Positions 1-8,382 of a stretch of DNA of 42,207 nt are shown one piece after another. The position numbers and the translations under genes were made by a program. Origin of the DNA: Synechococcus sp. CO36386bin_29 (GTDB taxonomy: Bacteria > Cyanobacteriota > Cyanobacteriia > PCC-6307 > Cyanobiaceae); contig WTFZ01000063.1 in assembly GCA_011523835.1 (NCBI GenBank), positions 1-42,207 of the forward strand. Reading direction: 5' to 3'. Below the pieces are notes generated by a model, which saw nothing but the letters and a program-made list of their open reading frames with translations, was not told the origin of the DNA and made no database searches. How positions within the stretch are numbered: position 1 is the stretch's first letter; every line of letters starts with the position of its first letter.

Positions 1-101
1 ACACCACCGAAAAGAATCGTCGGAACACCACCGAGCGGTTGGAGATCAAGAAGTTTTGTCCTCACGACAACAAAATGACGATTCACAAAGAGATCAAATG
101 A
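1..101 (+). CDS. rpmG: 50S ribosomal protein L33, C-terminal part
   Basis: Partial gene cut by the window start; the frame begins at base 3 and ends with TGA at 99-101. The visible 32 residues run from [18 protein letters not shown] to a C-P-H-D-N-K stretch and a lysine-rich end, which is the C-terminal half of bacterial L33, a small protein of the large ribosomal subunit. The Cys-Pro part is one half of the zinc-ribbon-type motif seen in many L33 proteins. rpsR follows 50 nt downstream on the same strand, the usual cyanobacterial rpmG-rpsR pairing. Confidence 0.9.
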   Translation, partial: TTEKNRRNTTERLEIKKFCPHDNKMTIHKEIK

Positions 102-151
102 TCTCTTGAATCTGAAATTTCTGTTCTTACTTCGACTCCTAAACCATCGCA

Positions 152-373
152 ATGTCCAGCTCCTTCTTCAAGAAGCGTCTTTCGCCGATCAAGCCCGGTG
201 ATCCCATCGATTACAAGGATGTGGATCTCCTCAAGAAATTCATCACGGAACGCGGAAAGATTCTTCCCCGCCGCCTGACAGGTCTGACAGCCAAACAGCA
301 GCGTGACCTCACCAACGCAGTAAAGCGTGCTCGCATCGTGGCGCTCCTGCCCTTTGTGAATCCAGAGGGCTGA
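152..373 (+). CDS. rpsR: 30S ribosomal protein S18
   Basis: This 73-aa protein has the full S18 pattern: a basic N-terminus ([16 protein letters not shown]), the central [17 protein letters not shown] segment and the RNA-binding [17 protein letters not shown] helix, ending in LLPFV. S18 sits on the platform of the small subunit and pairs with S6. The ATG at 152 gives the normal family length. It lies 50 nt after rpmG, and the exoribonuclease frame opens immediately after its stop codon, so all three are probably co-transcribed. Confidence 0.97.
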
Positions 374-376
374 TTT

Positions 377-2437
377 CTGGCGACCGCCAACATCAAACCT
401 GGTGATCTCGTTGGGGTCAGCGACCTGAAATCCCCTCAACTCGCGGTTGTGCTCTCTGAGCAAGGCAGCAAGCGACGTTTGAGTGTCGGTTTTAAAGCCA
501 AGGAGCAGGTTCTCCCCGCTCGTCAGATCTCGCTCATTACCTCCAATCCCTCCACCACCGATGTGGCTGGACGGTTGGGGGTTTTTCCATGGGGATTCAC
601 AGAAGACGACCTCAAATCAATCAGTCTCAAGCATCGCGACTGGGGCCAAGCCTGGGTCCTGTTAAGCGAATCAAACGAGACTCTCGATCTTGAGGATTTT
701 GCTGATCTTGTGCACGGATCCCGTGATGCCCTGCACTGTGCAGCCACCTGGTTGTCACTCAAGGATGAGGAACAGGATCTGTTCCGGTTCAAGCAGGAAC
801 TGATCAGCCCACGGTCGCTTCAGGAGATTCGCCTGCGACGTCAGGAACGACGTCGACAACAACTCCAACAGAGCCGATTCCAACGCTGGATGACGTTCCT
901 CAGCGCAAAAGAGAACCCCGAAAGGCGAGAGCTGGAGCCATTGCACAGGGAGTGGATTGAGCAGCTCATCCGCTTCTCCTCTGGAGGGCTCTCTTTAAAC
1001 GATCTAAGCACCGAGCTTCGACAATCCCTAGCGAGCTTGCGATTGGATCAGAACCGAGGCGATGTACGCGAACGGCTGGTGACTCTTGGCCAACTCGATC
1101 CACATCAGCTCACCTCGATGGCAAGCTCGGTCTGGAGCAACGGTTTCAATGCCGAACACATGGCTGAGGCCGAGCGGCTGATTCAAAGCTGCATGGAAGA
1201 TCAGCCCGGTGATTCCGAACGCACTGACCTCACCGATCAGGCTTGCGTCACCATCGATGACTCCGAAACCCGAGACATTGATGATGCTTTGGGTCTTGAA
1301 CGTCTTGCTGATCAGCAGCTCAGGATCTGGATCCACATCGCGGATCCTGGTCGTCTGATCACACCAGGGTCACCTCTGGATCTCGAAGCCAGACGCAGGG
1401 GAAGCAGCCTGTATCTGGCCAGAGGAATACTGCCGATGTTTCCAACGACCCTGTCCACGGAGGTGTTCAGCCTTCAGGCAGGTCGGCGAAACGCTGCCTG
1501 GAGTACGTGGGTGGATCTCGATTCCGCCGGAAACATCACAGCCAGCGGTCTATGTCGAAGCTGGGTATCCCCTCGCTACCGCCTGACCTATGACGATGCT
1601 GATGAACTGATTGATTTCGCTCCGCCGGAGGAGGCTGATCTCTCCGATCTTCATGCCTTACTGGCGATCAGACGTCAGTGGCGCGTGGATCGGGGTGCAT
1701 TGCTCATGGACTTACCGGAAGGTCGCATCCGCTGCCGCAACGATCATCCAACCGTCGAAATCACAGAGCCCAGTCCGTCGCGCGAGATGGTCGCGGAAGC
1801 CATGATCCTCTGCGGCACTGTTGCAGCATCAAAGGGCATTGAGAACGCTTTGCCTCTCCCGTATCGAAGTCAACTGCCTGCAGAACTTCCATCGGCCGCA
1901 GAACTTGAGCGTCTTGCTGATGGAGCAGTGCGATTCGCTGCCATCAAGCGCTGTCTCAGCCGAGGTCTGATGGGAACCCAACCGGCAGCACATTTCAGCC
2001 TAGGCATACCGGCCTACACCCAGGCAACCTCGCCGATCAGACGCTACAGCGACCTGTTGGTGCAGCGGCAGTTCGCTGCGATGCAAACGCCAGATGGTGG
2101 TGAGACGCCTCTGGTGACGGAGTCACTGGAAGCGATTCTCCGAGACGTTGAATCAGCCATCCGCGAGGGACTCTCCATCACCCGTGAAGATCAGCGGCAC
2201 TGGCAACAGGTGTGGTTTGAGCATCATTCCAGCGAACGATGGTCAGTTGATTTTCTCCGTTGGTTACGTCCGCAGGAACGACTTGGGCTGGTGCGGATCG
2301 AAGAGCTGGCCATTGATCTTGCAGCAACCTGTCCGAGTGGCAGTGAGCCCGGTGACGCCCTGTTGCTGGAGGTTTCCGGTGTCGACTCTCTCCGTGATCA
2401 GCTGAATCTGGTCGCCAACCCCCAGGGCGTTCGCTGA
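377..2437 (+). CDS. RNase II/RNase R family 3'-5' exoribonuclease
   Basis: An exoribonuclease of the RNB family that degrades RNA processively from the 3' end. The catalytic acidic cluster is visible in SETRDIDDALG, and the conserved ATSPIRRYSDLLVQRQ motif lies near the end of the RNB domain. A weak S1-like stretch closes the protein. Start choice is difficult. The first ATG/GTG/TTG-type start in frame is a GTG at 449, but 24 upstream codons, including KPGDLVGV, read like the normal N-terminus. Directly after the rpsR stop there is only a CTG (377) in frame, preceded by a GAGG-type ribosome site about 8 nt away. With CTG the protein is 686 aa, with GTG 662 aa. The gene follows rpsR in the same frame. 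RNase II versus RNase R cannot be settled from sequence alone. Confidence 0.9.
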   Translation: MATANIKPGDLVGVSDLKSPQLAVVLSEQGSKRRLSVGFKAKEQVLPARQISLITSNPSTTDVAGRLGVFPWGFTEDDLKSISLKHRDWGQAWVLLSESNETLDLEDFADLVHGSRDALHCAATWLSLKDEEQDLFRFKQELISPRSLQEIRLRRQERRRQQLQQSRFQRWMTFLSAKENPERRELEPLHREWIEQLIRFSSGGLSLNDLSTELRQSLASLRLDQNRGDVRERLVTLGQLDPHQLTSMASSVWSNGFNAEHMAEAERLIQSCMEDQPGDSERTDLTDQACVTIDDSETRDIDDALGLERLADQQLRIWIHIADPGRLITPGSPLDLEARRRGSSLYLARGILPMFPTTLSTEVFSLQAGRRNAAWSTWVDLDSAGNITASGLCRSWVSPRYRLTYDDADELIDFAPPEEADLSDLHALLAIRRQWRVDRGALLMDLPEGRIRCRNDHPTVEITEPSPSREMVAEAMILCGTVAASKGIENALPLPYRSQLPAELPSAAELERLADGAVRFAAIKRCLSRGLMGTQPAAHFSLGIPAYTQATSPIRRYSDLLVQRQFAAMQTPDGGETPLVTESLEAILRDVESAIREGLSITREDQRHWQQVWFEHHSSERWSVDFLRWLRPQERLGLVRIEELAIDLAATCPSGSEPGDALLLEVSGVDSLRDQLNLVANPQGVR

Positions 2438-2445
2438 GCGAATCA

Positions 2446-2808
2446 TCAGGCCAGCAGTGCTCGAAGGCGACGCGCCAAAGCTTCAAGAGGAGCACCATCG
2501 CTTGGCGATGCGCAACGTTCACCGGTCTCCCCGTTCATCCAGACCGGGTGCTGCCCGTGCCAAAGGATCGGCCGGGTGGGATGATCAACCCATGAAAGGG
2601 TGAGATTGAGATCGTTTCCGCTTCGGTAAAGCTCCAGCTCGAGATCATTGGTCTCATGGCGAAGCCCATCGGCATCACGACACTCGATTCTCCCGCAGTA
2701 ATCCTCAGGGGTTGCATCCTCAGCGGAAACCACCGCATGAAGCCATGGCTTGCGACAAAGATCTGCCGCTGCTGAGATCAAGGTTTCGAGCGGGGCACAT
2801 GAGGCCAT
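2446..2808 (-). CDS. conserved hypothetical protein, about 120 aa
   Basis: A soluble acidic protein with no family that I recognise. It is rich in Trp, His and Cys (KPWLHAVV, LSWVDHPTRPILWHGQHP, GERCASPS) and ends in an Arg/Leu-rich helix (LEALARRLRALLA). It has no signal peptide or membrane segment. It is the last gene of the minus-strand carbon-metabolism cluster. An ATG at 2808 places it 2 nt after the stop of the CIA30-domain gene; an alternative ATG at 2823 would overlap that gene by 14 nt and add five residues (MQRIE). The stop lies 8 nt from the convergent exoribonuclease stop. Function unknown. Confidence 0.75.
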   Translation of the reverse strand: MASCAPLETLISAAADLCRKPWLHAVVSAEDATPEDYCGRIECRDADGLRHETNDLELELYRSGNDLNLTLSWVDHPTRPILWHGQHPVWMNGETGERCASPSDGAPLEALARRLRALLA

Positions 2809-2809
2809 C

Positions 2810-3382
2810 TCAATACGCTGCAATCGAGCGAATCAACAGCTGGATGGACCCTGACCGGTAGCCGGGGTTGGACTCACCGTCGTCTCCAAACCGGGAGTGG
2901 AGCAGTTGAAGACGTGTGATGCAGGAAGGATCAAAGCGGAGTGGCAGCTTGATGGGGCTCGCTCTAACGACAGGTGTGAGCCGTTCAAAGGGAATCTCTA
3001 TCTCGGATGTTCCATCCGACTGGGTAGGCACGGTGGAAACCCATCGCAGGCCCCCGGGAATGAGCTCCGTGAGGCCGAGAACGCCATCGCGGCAAGCCAC
3101 TGCAAATTTGAAACTCCTTCCCTGACCGTCGAGGGACAACCGCAGGCCACGGAAGCCAGTCAGATCCAAGGGGGGGGTGTAGACCGAGGAGCGACAACTG
3201 ACGAAGCCGCCACCATCACTCACCACTTCGCCCTCGAGCATGAGCCCTGAATCGGTGACACGGCAGCCTGCACGGCTTTTGCCACCCATGATCGTGTCGT
3301 TCAAGCTCGACCAGGCATTGAAAGCCGACCCGGATGCAATCACTCGGATTTGTGGAGCGGGCTGGGACGGTGGCGTTGTCAA
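2810..3382 (-). CDS. CIA30 domain-containing protein
   Basis: This 190-aa protein matches the CIA30 (complex I intermediate-associated protein 30) family, a jelly-roll fold resembling carbohydrate-binding modules. Diagnostic segments are WSSLNDTIMGGKSRAG near residues 25-40, the GGGFVSCRS strand, and the RGLRLSLDGQGRSFKFAV core. In mitochondria the family helps assemble complex I; in cyanobacteria its role is not established, though a link to NDH-1 or photosynthetic complexes is possible. Its start overlaps the pgl stop by 4 nt, so translation is probably coupled. A run of eight G (C on the coding strand) at 3170-3177 lies within the gene. Confidence 0.85.
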   Translation of the reverse strand: MTTPPSQPAPQIRVIASGSAFNAWSSLNDTIMGGKSRAGCRVTDSGLMLEGEVVSDGGGFVSCRSSVYTPPLDLTGFRGLRLSLDGQGRSFKFAVACRDGVLGLTELIPGGLRWVSTVPTQSDGTSEIEIPFERLTPVVRASPIKLPLRFDPSCITRLQLLHSRFGDDGESNPGYRSGSIQLLIRSIAAY

Positions 3383-4095
3383 AGACCTCGGGAAGCAGCC
3401 TGATCTGCGAGCACAAGAATCTCCGTGCTCGGAGTGACCAGTTTGGCAGGAGTGCGTTCAGCCGATTCCGAAGCGTCAAGCAGGCGGGACAGTGCCTGAT
3501 GCTTGCCTTCGCCACTGACAAGAAACAGCACTTTCCTCGCTGCACTCAACACCGGTGCCGTGAGTGTGATGCGATCGAGCCCCTTGCCTCGACCGATCGT
3601 GGTCCACTGATCGCGCACCTTCGGTGCATCCGTCCCGGGAAACAGCGACGCTGTGTGACCGTCATCACCCAGACCGAGCAGCATCAGATCGAACACCGGT
3701 GGATCTCCTTCACAGACCTTGGCGAGCAACGATGCAAACGCCTCAGCACTGGCCTCAGCTGTGGGTAGCTCAACGGTTGGAACGGGATGAAAGCAGGCGC
3801 GCGATCCTGGGTGACCAGGTTTCAGAAGTGTGTTGCGCAACATCCGCGCATTGCTGGATTCGTCATCAGCAGCAACCCAGCGTTCATCACCCAGCAACAC
3901 GTCGACGCGATCCCAGGGAAGGTGCTCTTCACCCAGACGTTCGTAGGCGCGGGCGGGTGTGCTCCCACCGGAGAGGGCAATCTGGGCGCGATCGCGCTGA
4001 TCAAGAGCCAAATCGATGGCAGCACCGATGTGCTCAGCGGCAAGGCGGCCCAGATCCTGAGGATCTGAGGCCCGCTCGATGCGATAGGAGGTCAT
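3379..4095 (-). CDS. pgl: 6-phosphogluconolactonase
   Basis: Hydrolyses 6-phosphogluconolactone to 6-phosphogluconate, the second step of the oxidative pentose phosphate pathway. The 238-aa length and motifs fit the DevB/SOL family: ALSGGSTPARAYERL (phosphate loop, residues about 41-55), LPWDRVDVLLGDERWV, and LMLLGLGDDGHTASLFPG, which contains the catalytic His. The gene follows gnd by 10 nt and overlaps the CIA30-domain gene by 4 nt. Placing the lactonase next to the dehydrogenase that uses its product makes pathway sense. Confidence 0.95.
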   Translation of the reverse strand: MTSYRIERASDPQDLGRLAAEHIGAAIDLALDQRDRAQIALSGGSTPARAYERLGEEHLPWDRVDVLLGDERWVAADDESSNARMLRNTLLKPGHPGSRACFHPVPTVELPTAEASAEAFASLLAKVCEGDPPVFDLMLLGLGDDGHTASLFPGTDAPKVRDQWTTIGRGKGLDRITLTAPVLSAARKVLFLVSGEGKHQALSRLLDASESAERTPAKLVTPSTEILVLADQAASRGL

Positions 4096-4105
4096 CGTTC
4101 TGAGC

Positions 4106-5524
4106 TCAGTTCAACCACTCAGTGTGGAAGATTCCGTCCTTATCGACACGCTCATAGGTATGCGAACCGAAGCAATCGCGCATGGCTTGCACCAGGTTCT
4201 GAGGCAAACGCGCGGTGCGGTAGCTGTTGATGTAATCGAGTGTGCTGCTCAAGCAAGGAACAGGAATTCCAGCTTCGGCAGCTCCGGCAACCACCTTGGC
4301 CAGACCTGGAAGCCTGCGGTTCACCTGCTCTGCAAACCATGGATCGATCAACAGATTGGCCAGCTGAGGATCAGCATTGAATGCATCCTGAATGCGCTTC
4401 AGGAGCCGAGCACGAATGATGCAGCCACCCTTCCAGATCTGCGCGATCGAAGGCATGTGCAGGTTGTAATTGTGCTCAGCCGAGGCAATGCGCAACAGCT
4501 CCATTCCCTGGGCGTAGCTGGCCATGCAAGCCAAAACCATGGCATCCATCAGTGGTGCCATGCCATCGGCGGGTGTGCCCATATCAAAGGACTTGATCGC
4601 CGGGCCCTTGATGATCGGCTCCGCCTTGATCCGTTGCTCCTTCATCGAACTCATCACTCGTCCGTTCAAGGATGCGTAAATCGTGGGGACGGAGGCTCCC
4701 ATCTGCAGTGCACTGACAACGGTCCAGAGCCCTGTTCCCTTCTGCCCGGCCTTGTCCTGGATTTTTTCCACCAAGTCGGCGCCATCGTCGGGATCCTTTG
4801 TGCGCAGGCACACTTCGGTGATCTCAACAAGATAAGAGCACAGCTCTTCGGTGCTGTTCCAATGGGCGAAGACGTCAGCCATCTGGGTGCCGTTCATGCC
4901 ACCCACACGCTTCATCAGGTCGTAGCCCTCGGCAAGGATCTGCTCAATCCCGTATTCGATGCCGTTGTGGACGGTTTTCACAAAGTGACCTGAGCCTCCG
5001 GGACCGATGTAGGTCACACAGGGGCCGTCTTCCACCTGGGCAGCCATTTTGCGAACCAGGCTTTCAATGGCGTCGTAGGAGGCTTTGGTGCCACCCGGCA
5101 TCATGCTCGGCCCTTCAAGAGCACCCTTGGCCCCCCCGGACACACCCATACCGATGAAGCCGAAACTCTTGCTCTCCAACTCGGCAACGCGACGCTCGGT
5201 GTCGTGATATTCAGAGTTACCACCATCAATCAGAAGATCTCCCTCCTCGAGAAACGGTGAGATCTGCTGAATCACAGCGTCAACGGGGCCACCGGCCTTC
5301 ACCATCATCAGGATGCGGCGGGGACGCTCCAGCTTGTTGACAAAGTCCTGTAGGTCAGTGGCGCCTTGAATGTTCTTGCCGGCACCACGACCAGACAGAA
5401 AGTCTTCAGTCTTGGAATAGGTGCGGTTGTAAACAACACTCGAGAAACCGTTGCTTTCGGCATTGAGGACGAGGTTTTCCCCCATCACACCCAAACCGAT
5501 CAGACCGAAGTGGGCCTTGGACAT
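4106..5524 (-). CDS. gnd: 6-phosphogluconate dehydrogenase, decarboxylating
   Basis: Oxidises 6-phosphogluconate to ribulose 5-phosphate with CO2 release and NADPH production. The 472-aa length is normal. The N-terminal Rossmann loop is GLIGLGVMGENL; substrate motifs are GGNSEYHDTERR, GVSGGAKGALEGPSMMPGG and the catalytic KTVHNGIEYG segment. The C-terminus ends FHTEWLN. The last 23 coding bases (4106-4128) recur with three mismatches just upstream of the start codon (5527-5549); see findings. The gene lies between glgC and pgl on the same strand. Confidence 0.97.
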   Translation of the reverse strand: MSKAHFGLIGLGVMGENLVLNAESNGFSSVVYNRTYSKTEDFLSGRGAGKNIQGATDLQDFVNKLERPRRILMMVKAGGPVDAVIQQISPFLEEGDLLIDGGNSEYHDTERRVAELESKSFGFIGMGVSGGAKGALEGPSMMPGGTKASYDAIESLVRKMAAQVEDGPCVTYIGPGGSGHFVKTVHNGIEYGIEQILAEGYDLMKRVGGMNGTQMADVFAHWNSTEELCSYLVEITEVCLRTKDPDDGADLVEKIQDKAGQKGTGLWTVVSALQMGASVPTIYASLNGRVMSSMKEQRIKAEPIIKGPAIKSFDMGTPADGMAPLMDAMVLACMASYAQGMELLRIASAEHNYNLHMPSIAQIWKGGCIIRARLLKRIQDAFNADPQLANLLIDPWFAEQVNRRLPGLAKVVAGAAEAGIPVPCLSSTLDYINSYRTARLPQNLVQAMRDCFGSHTYERVDKDGIFHTEWLN

Positions 5525-5611
5525 GGTCAGTTAAACCATTCACTGTGGACAGTGTGACCATGCCATCGAACTTCGGCTGCAACCTGGACAACCTCTGTCA
5601 GGAATGAATGA
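5525..5611. repeat. Intergenic gap with a direct-repeat copy of the gnd 3' end and a small palindrome
   Basis: Bases 5527-5549 match the final 23 bases of gnd (4106-4128) at 20 of 23 positions and in the same orientation, including the stop codon. On the minus strand this copy reads SEWFN-stop, against TEWLN-stop in gnd, and ends 2 nt before the gnd start. Overlapping it is a palindrome, CACTGT-GG-ACAGTG, at 5541-5554, a possible operator for gnd. No similarity to gnd is visible further upstream. Confidence 0.6.
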
Positions 5612-6907
5612 TCAGATCACCATTCCATCGGGGATGGAAGCGTTTTTCACCACCACAACGATCCCATTGCGGATATAAAACCCGAGTTCGGGACGATCAG
5701 CTTCTTCAACGTGATCCTTGTTGACGATGGTGACATTGCTGCCGATCCTCGCGTTCTTATCGAGAATGGCTCGCTTCACAGTGGTTCCTTGACCAACACC
5801 CAGTGGGATTCCACCACGTTCCCTGAGCATGGCGCGCTCACTGGATGACTCAAAGAAATCCGAGCCCATCACAAGGGAGTCCTGCAGGACTACATCGTTC
5901 TCGACTCTGCTTCTCACACCTAGCACTGAGTGGTGAATGCTGCAGGATTTGAGAATGGAGCCTTCACCGATGATCGAATCAGTGATCTGGGAGTCCACCA
6001 GCTTGCTGGGGGGCAGATACCGAGGACGTGTGTAGATCGGAAAGTCGGCGTCGTAGAAACTGAATGGCGGGGTTGGCTGCTGAGTCAGTGCCAGATTGGC
6101 CTCATAGAAGGCACCGATGGTGCCGATATCTTCCCAGTAATCATCAAAGACGTAACTCTTGAGGAGATCACCTCGCTGAAGTGCTTCAGGGATGACTTCC
6201 TTTCCAAAATCCTTATACGTTGGATTCTGGTGAAGAAGATCGAACAGGGTGTCGCGACTGAAGACATAAATCCCCATGGAGGCAAGGTAAGGACGCTCCT
6301 TCGCTGACTCGCCGCTCAAACCGAAACGCGCAGTGTCGACAGCCATTTCCAGAAGAGAATCACCCTTGGGCTTCTCCCTGAATTCAAGGATGCGACCATC
6401 CTGGTCGGTGCGCATCAGGCCGAAGGCCTCTGCCTGCTTGGCGTCAACTGGAAGAGCCGCAACAGTCAGGTCAGCTCCGGTGCTGCGGTGGTGATTGATG
6501 AACAGGCTGTAATCCATTCGGTACAGCTGATCGCCCGAAAGGATCAGATACTCATCAACATCCCACTCTTGAAACAGCCACTGATACTTGCGAACAGCAT
6601 CGGCAGTACCCTCAAACCAGGATGGACTCTCTGGTGTCTGCTGAGCTGCCAGAACCTCAACGAACCCCTGACCAAAACCAGCCGAGAGGTTATAAGTCTG
6701 GCTGAGGTGTCTGTTGAGTGAGGCACTATTGAACTGAGTCAACACATACATCTTGTTGATGCTTGAGTTGATGCAGTTACTGATCGGAATATCAATCAGT
6801 CGGTACTTACCAGCGAGTGGCACAGCGGGCTTGGCCCGCATCTTGGTTAGAGGGTAGAGACGCGTACCTGCGCCTCCCCCGAGAATGATGGCCAGAACGC
6901 GCTTCAT
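5612..6907 (-). CDS. glgC: glucose-1-phosphate adenylyltransferase (ADP-glucose pyrophosphorylase)
   Basis: Makes ADP-glucose from ATP and glucose 1-phosphate, the committed step of glycogen synthesis. The 431-aa protein has the nucleotidyltransferase loop [20 protein letters not shown], the [19 protein letters not shown] segment, the metal-binding [10 protein letters not shown] motif, the sugar-phosphate loop EFREKPKGD, and a C-terminal left-handed beta-helix from about residue 300 that carries allosteric sites. In cyanobacteria this enzyme is activated by 3-phosphoglycerate and inhibited by phosphate. It lies between hemA and gnd on the same strand; the 131-nt gap to hemA may hold its own promoter. 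Confidence 0.98.
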   Translation of the reverse strand: MKRVLAIILGGGAGTRLYPLTKMRAKPAVPLAGKYRLIDIPISNCINSSINKMYVLTQFNSASLNRHLSQTYNLSAGFGQGFVEVLAAQQTPESPSWFEGTADAVRKYQWLFQEWDVDEYLILSGDQLYRMDYSLFINHHRSTGADLTVAALPVDAKQAEAFGLMRTDQDGRILEFREKPKGDSLLEMAVDTARFGLSGESAKERPYLASMGIYVFSRDTLFDLLHQNPTYKDFGKEVIPEALQRGDLLKSYVFDDYWEDIGTIGAFYEANLALTQQPTPPFSFYDADFPIYTRPRYLPPSKLVDSQITDSIIGEGSILKSCSIHHSVLGVRSRVENDVVLQDSLVMGSDFFESSSERAMLRERGGIPLGVGQGTTVKRAILDKNARIGSNVTIVNKDHVEEADRPELGFYIRNGIVVVVKNASIPDGMVI

Positions 6908-7038
6908 GCCGCCCCCGCAGATCGGCGTTGCGGAGCAAACTTACCGGACTTTTCCCGTTCTCAACCGCGAAATCGCAAGATCCGCCAAGAATGGTGCGAA
7001 TCAATTTTGGACAGCGGCGATCGTGGCGAATCACACCC

Positions 7039-8352
7039 TCAGCGATCCCCGTCGTCGTCCTGCTGAAGAGCAAACAGTCGCTCCACAACAGACAAAGCAT
7101 TCTGACGATCTGAGCGGGTCTGGGGACTGCGAAGAGCCGTCACAGGGGTATGCAGAATCTTGTTGATGATCCCTTTGCTGAGAGCCTCGACCACCTTGCG
7201 TTCTCTGGCTGAGAAGTCGGGACCCATGCGGCTGAGTGCCTTCATCAGCTCCTCGGAGCGGATGGACTCCATCGACGAACGCAGGCGGTTGATCGTGGGA
7301 ACTGCTTCCAGAGAGTCCCACCACTCCAGAAACATCCGACTTTCCTCATCAAGAAGGCTCTGCGCCTCACGGGCGACCTGCTGACGGGCCTCTTGGTTGC
7401 GTTCCACAACCTCTTTGAGATCGTCAACATCATGGGATTCGACGCCCGAAAGACCCACCACATCTGCTGCGATGTTGCGGGGAACGCCGATATCAATCAG
7501 GCGCAGCGAACTGCGTCTGTTCAAGTTGGAAAGACGCTGGGCATCGATGATCGGATCATCAGCCGCAGTACTGGTGAAGACCAGGGAACATGTGCTCAGA
7601 CAGTGATCAAGATCCTTCAGTGGTCTGCACTGAACGGGAAATGCTGGGAAATCCGCCGCGAGAGCCTCAGCTCTTTCAACTGTGCGATTGAGTAAAACAA
7701 CATCGGATGCGCCTTTTGCCTGGAGATGCTGCAGCAAGAGGCGACTCATCCTGCCGGCACCGACAACGGCGACCTGCTCATCCTGAAGAGAAACAAGATC
7801 GTCGAGTCCACGGGACTGACCGAGCTTGAGTTGTGCCAGTTCGACCGCAGCTGAACTGATCGACACAGCACCGGTGCCGAGATTCGTTTCCGAACGAACG
7901 CGTTTGCCGGTAGTGACAGCCTGGGTCAGAAGCCGATTCAGAATCGGACCGAGAGATTTGTGTTCCTGCCCCAAGCGCATCATCTTCTTGACTTGGGAAA
8001 GAATCTGTCCTTCTCCAAGCACAAGGCTGTCGAGACCAGCGGCCACCCTCAGCAGGTGAGCCACTGCTTCTTCATGGTGGAACGTGAAGAGGTGAGGTTT
8101 GAGATCTCCGGTATCCAGACCGGAGTGACCACTCAAAAACTCCCTGACAGCTGAAATTCCGAGTTCAGGGTTGCGAACAAGGGTATAGATCTCCAGACGG
8201 TTGCAGGTGCTGAGAATTGAGGCTTCCAGCACCTGATCATGGCCACGGAGATTCTGAAGGGATTCCTCCATCGTCTGCTCAGGAATGCTGAGCTTTTCGC
8301 GCACTTCAACCGGTGCCGTTCGATGACTGAGGCCGACAACGGCGATGTGCAT
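7039..8352 (-). CDS. hemA: glutamyl-tRNA reductase
   Basis: Reduces glutamyl-tRNA(Glu) to glutamate-1-semialdehyde with NADPH, the first committed step of heme, chlorophyll and bilin synthesis. Visible motifs: GLSHRTAPVEVREK at the N-terminus, the nucleophilic Cys in LSTCNRLEIYT (about residue 50), GEGQILSQVKK, the NADPH-binding VVGAGRMSRLL near residue 200, and the C-terminal dimerisation helices. The 437-aa length is typical. It begins 30 nt after the glpX stop and is probably co-transcribed with it. Confidence 0.98.
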   Translation of the reverse strand: MHIAVVGLSHRTAPVEVREKLSIPEQTMEESLQNLRGHDQVLEASILSTCNRLEIYTLVRNPELGISAVREFLSGHSGLDTGDLKPHLFTFHHEEAVAHLLRVAAGLDSLVLGEGQILSQVKKMMRLGQEHKSLGPILNRLLTQAVTTGKRVRSETNLGTGAVSISSAAVELAQLKLGQSRGLDDLVSLQDEQVAVVGAGRMSRLLLQHLQAKGASDVVLLNRTVERAEALAADFPAFPVQCRPLKDLDHCLSTCSLVFTSTAADDPIIDAQRLSNLNRRSSLRLIDIGVPRNIAADVVGLSGVESHDVDDLKEVVERNQEARQQVAREAQSLLDEESRMFLEWWDSLEAVPTINRLRSSMESIRSEELMKALSRMGPDFSARERKVVEALSKGIINKILHTPVTALRSPQTRSDRQNALSVVERLFALQQDDDGDR

Positions 8353-8382
8353 GGAGAAATCCCTTGTTGCGTGAAAAAGTGG

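Noticed and set aside
4124-4993. 289-codon plus-strand open frame opposite gnd
   Set aside because: Antisense shadow of gnd; its His/Cys-rich composition is the mirror of gnd codons and matches no family.
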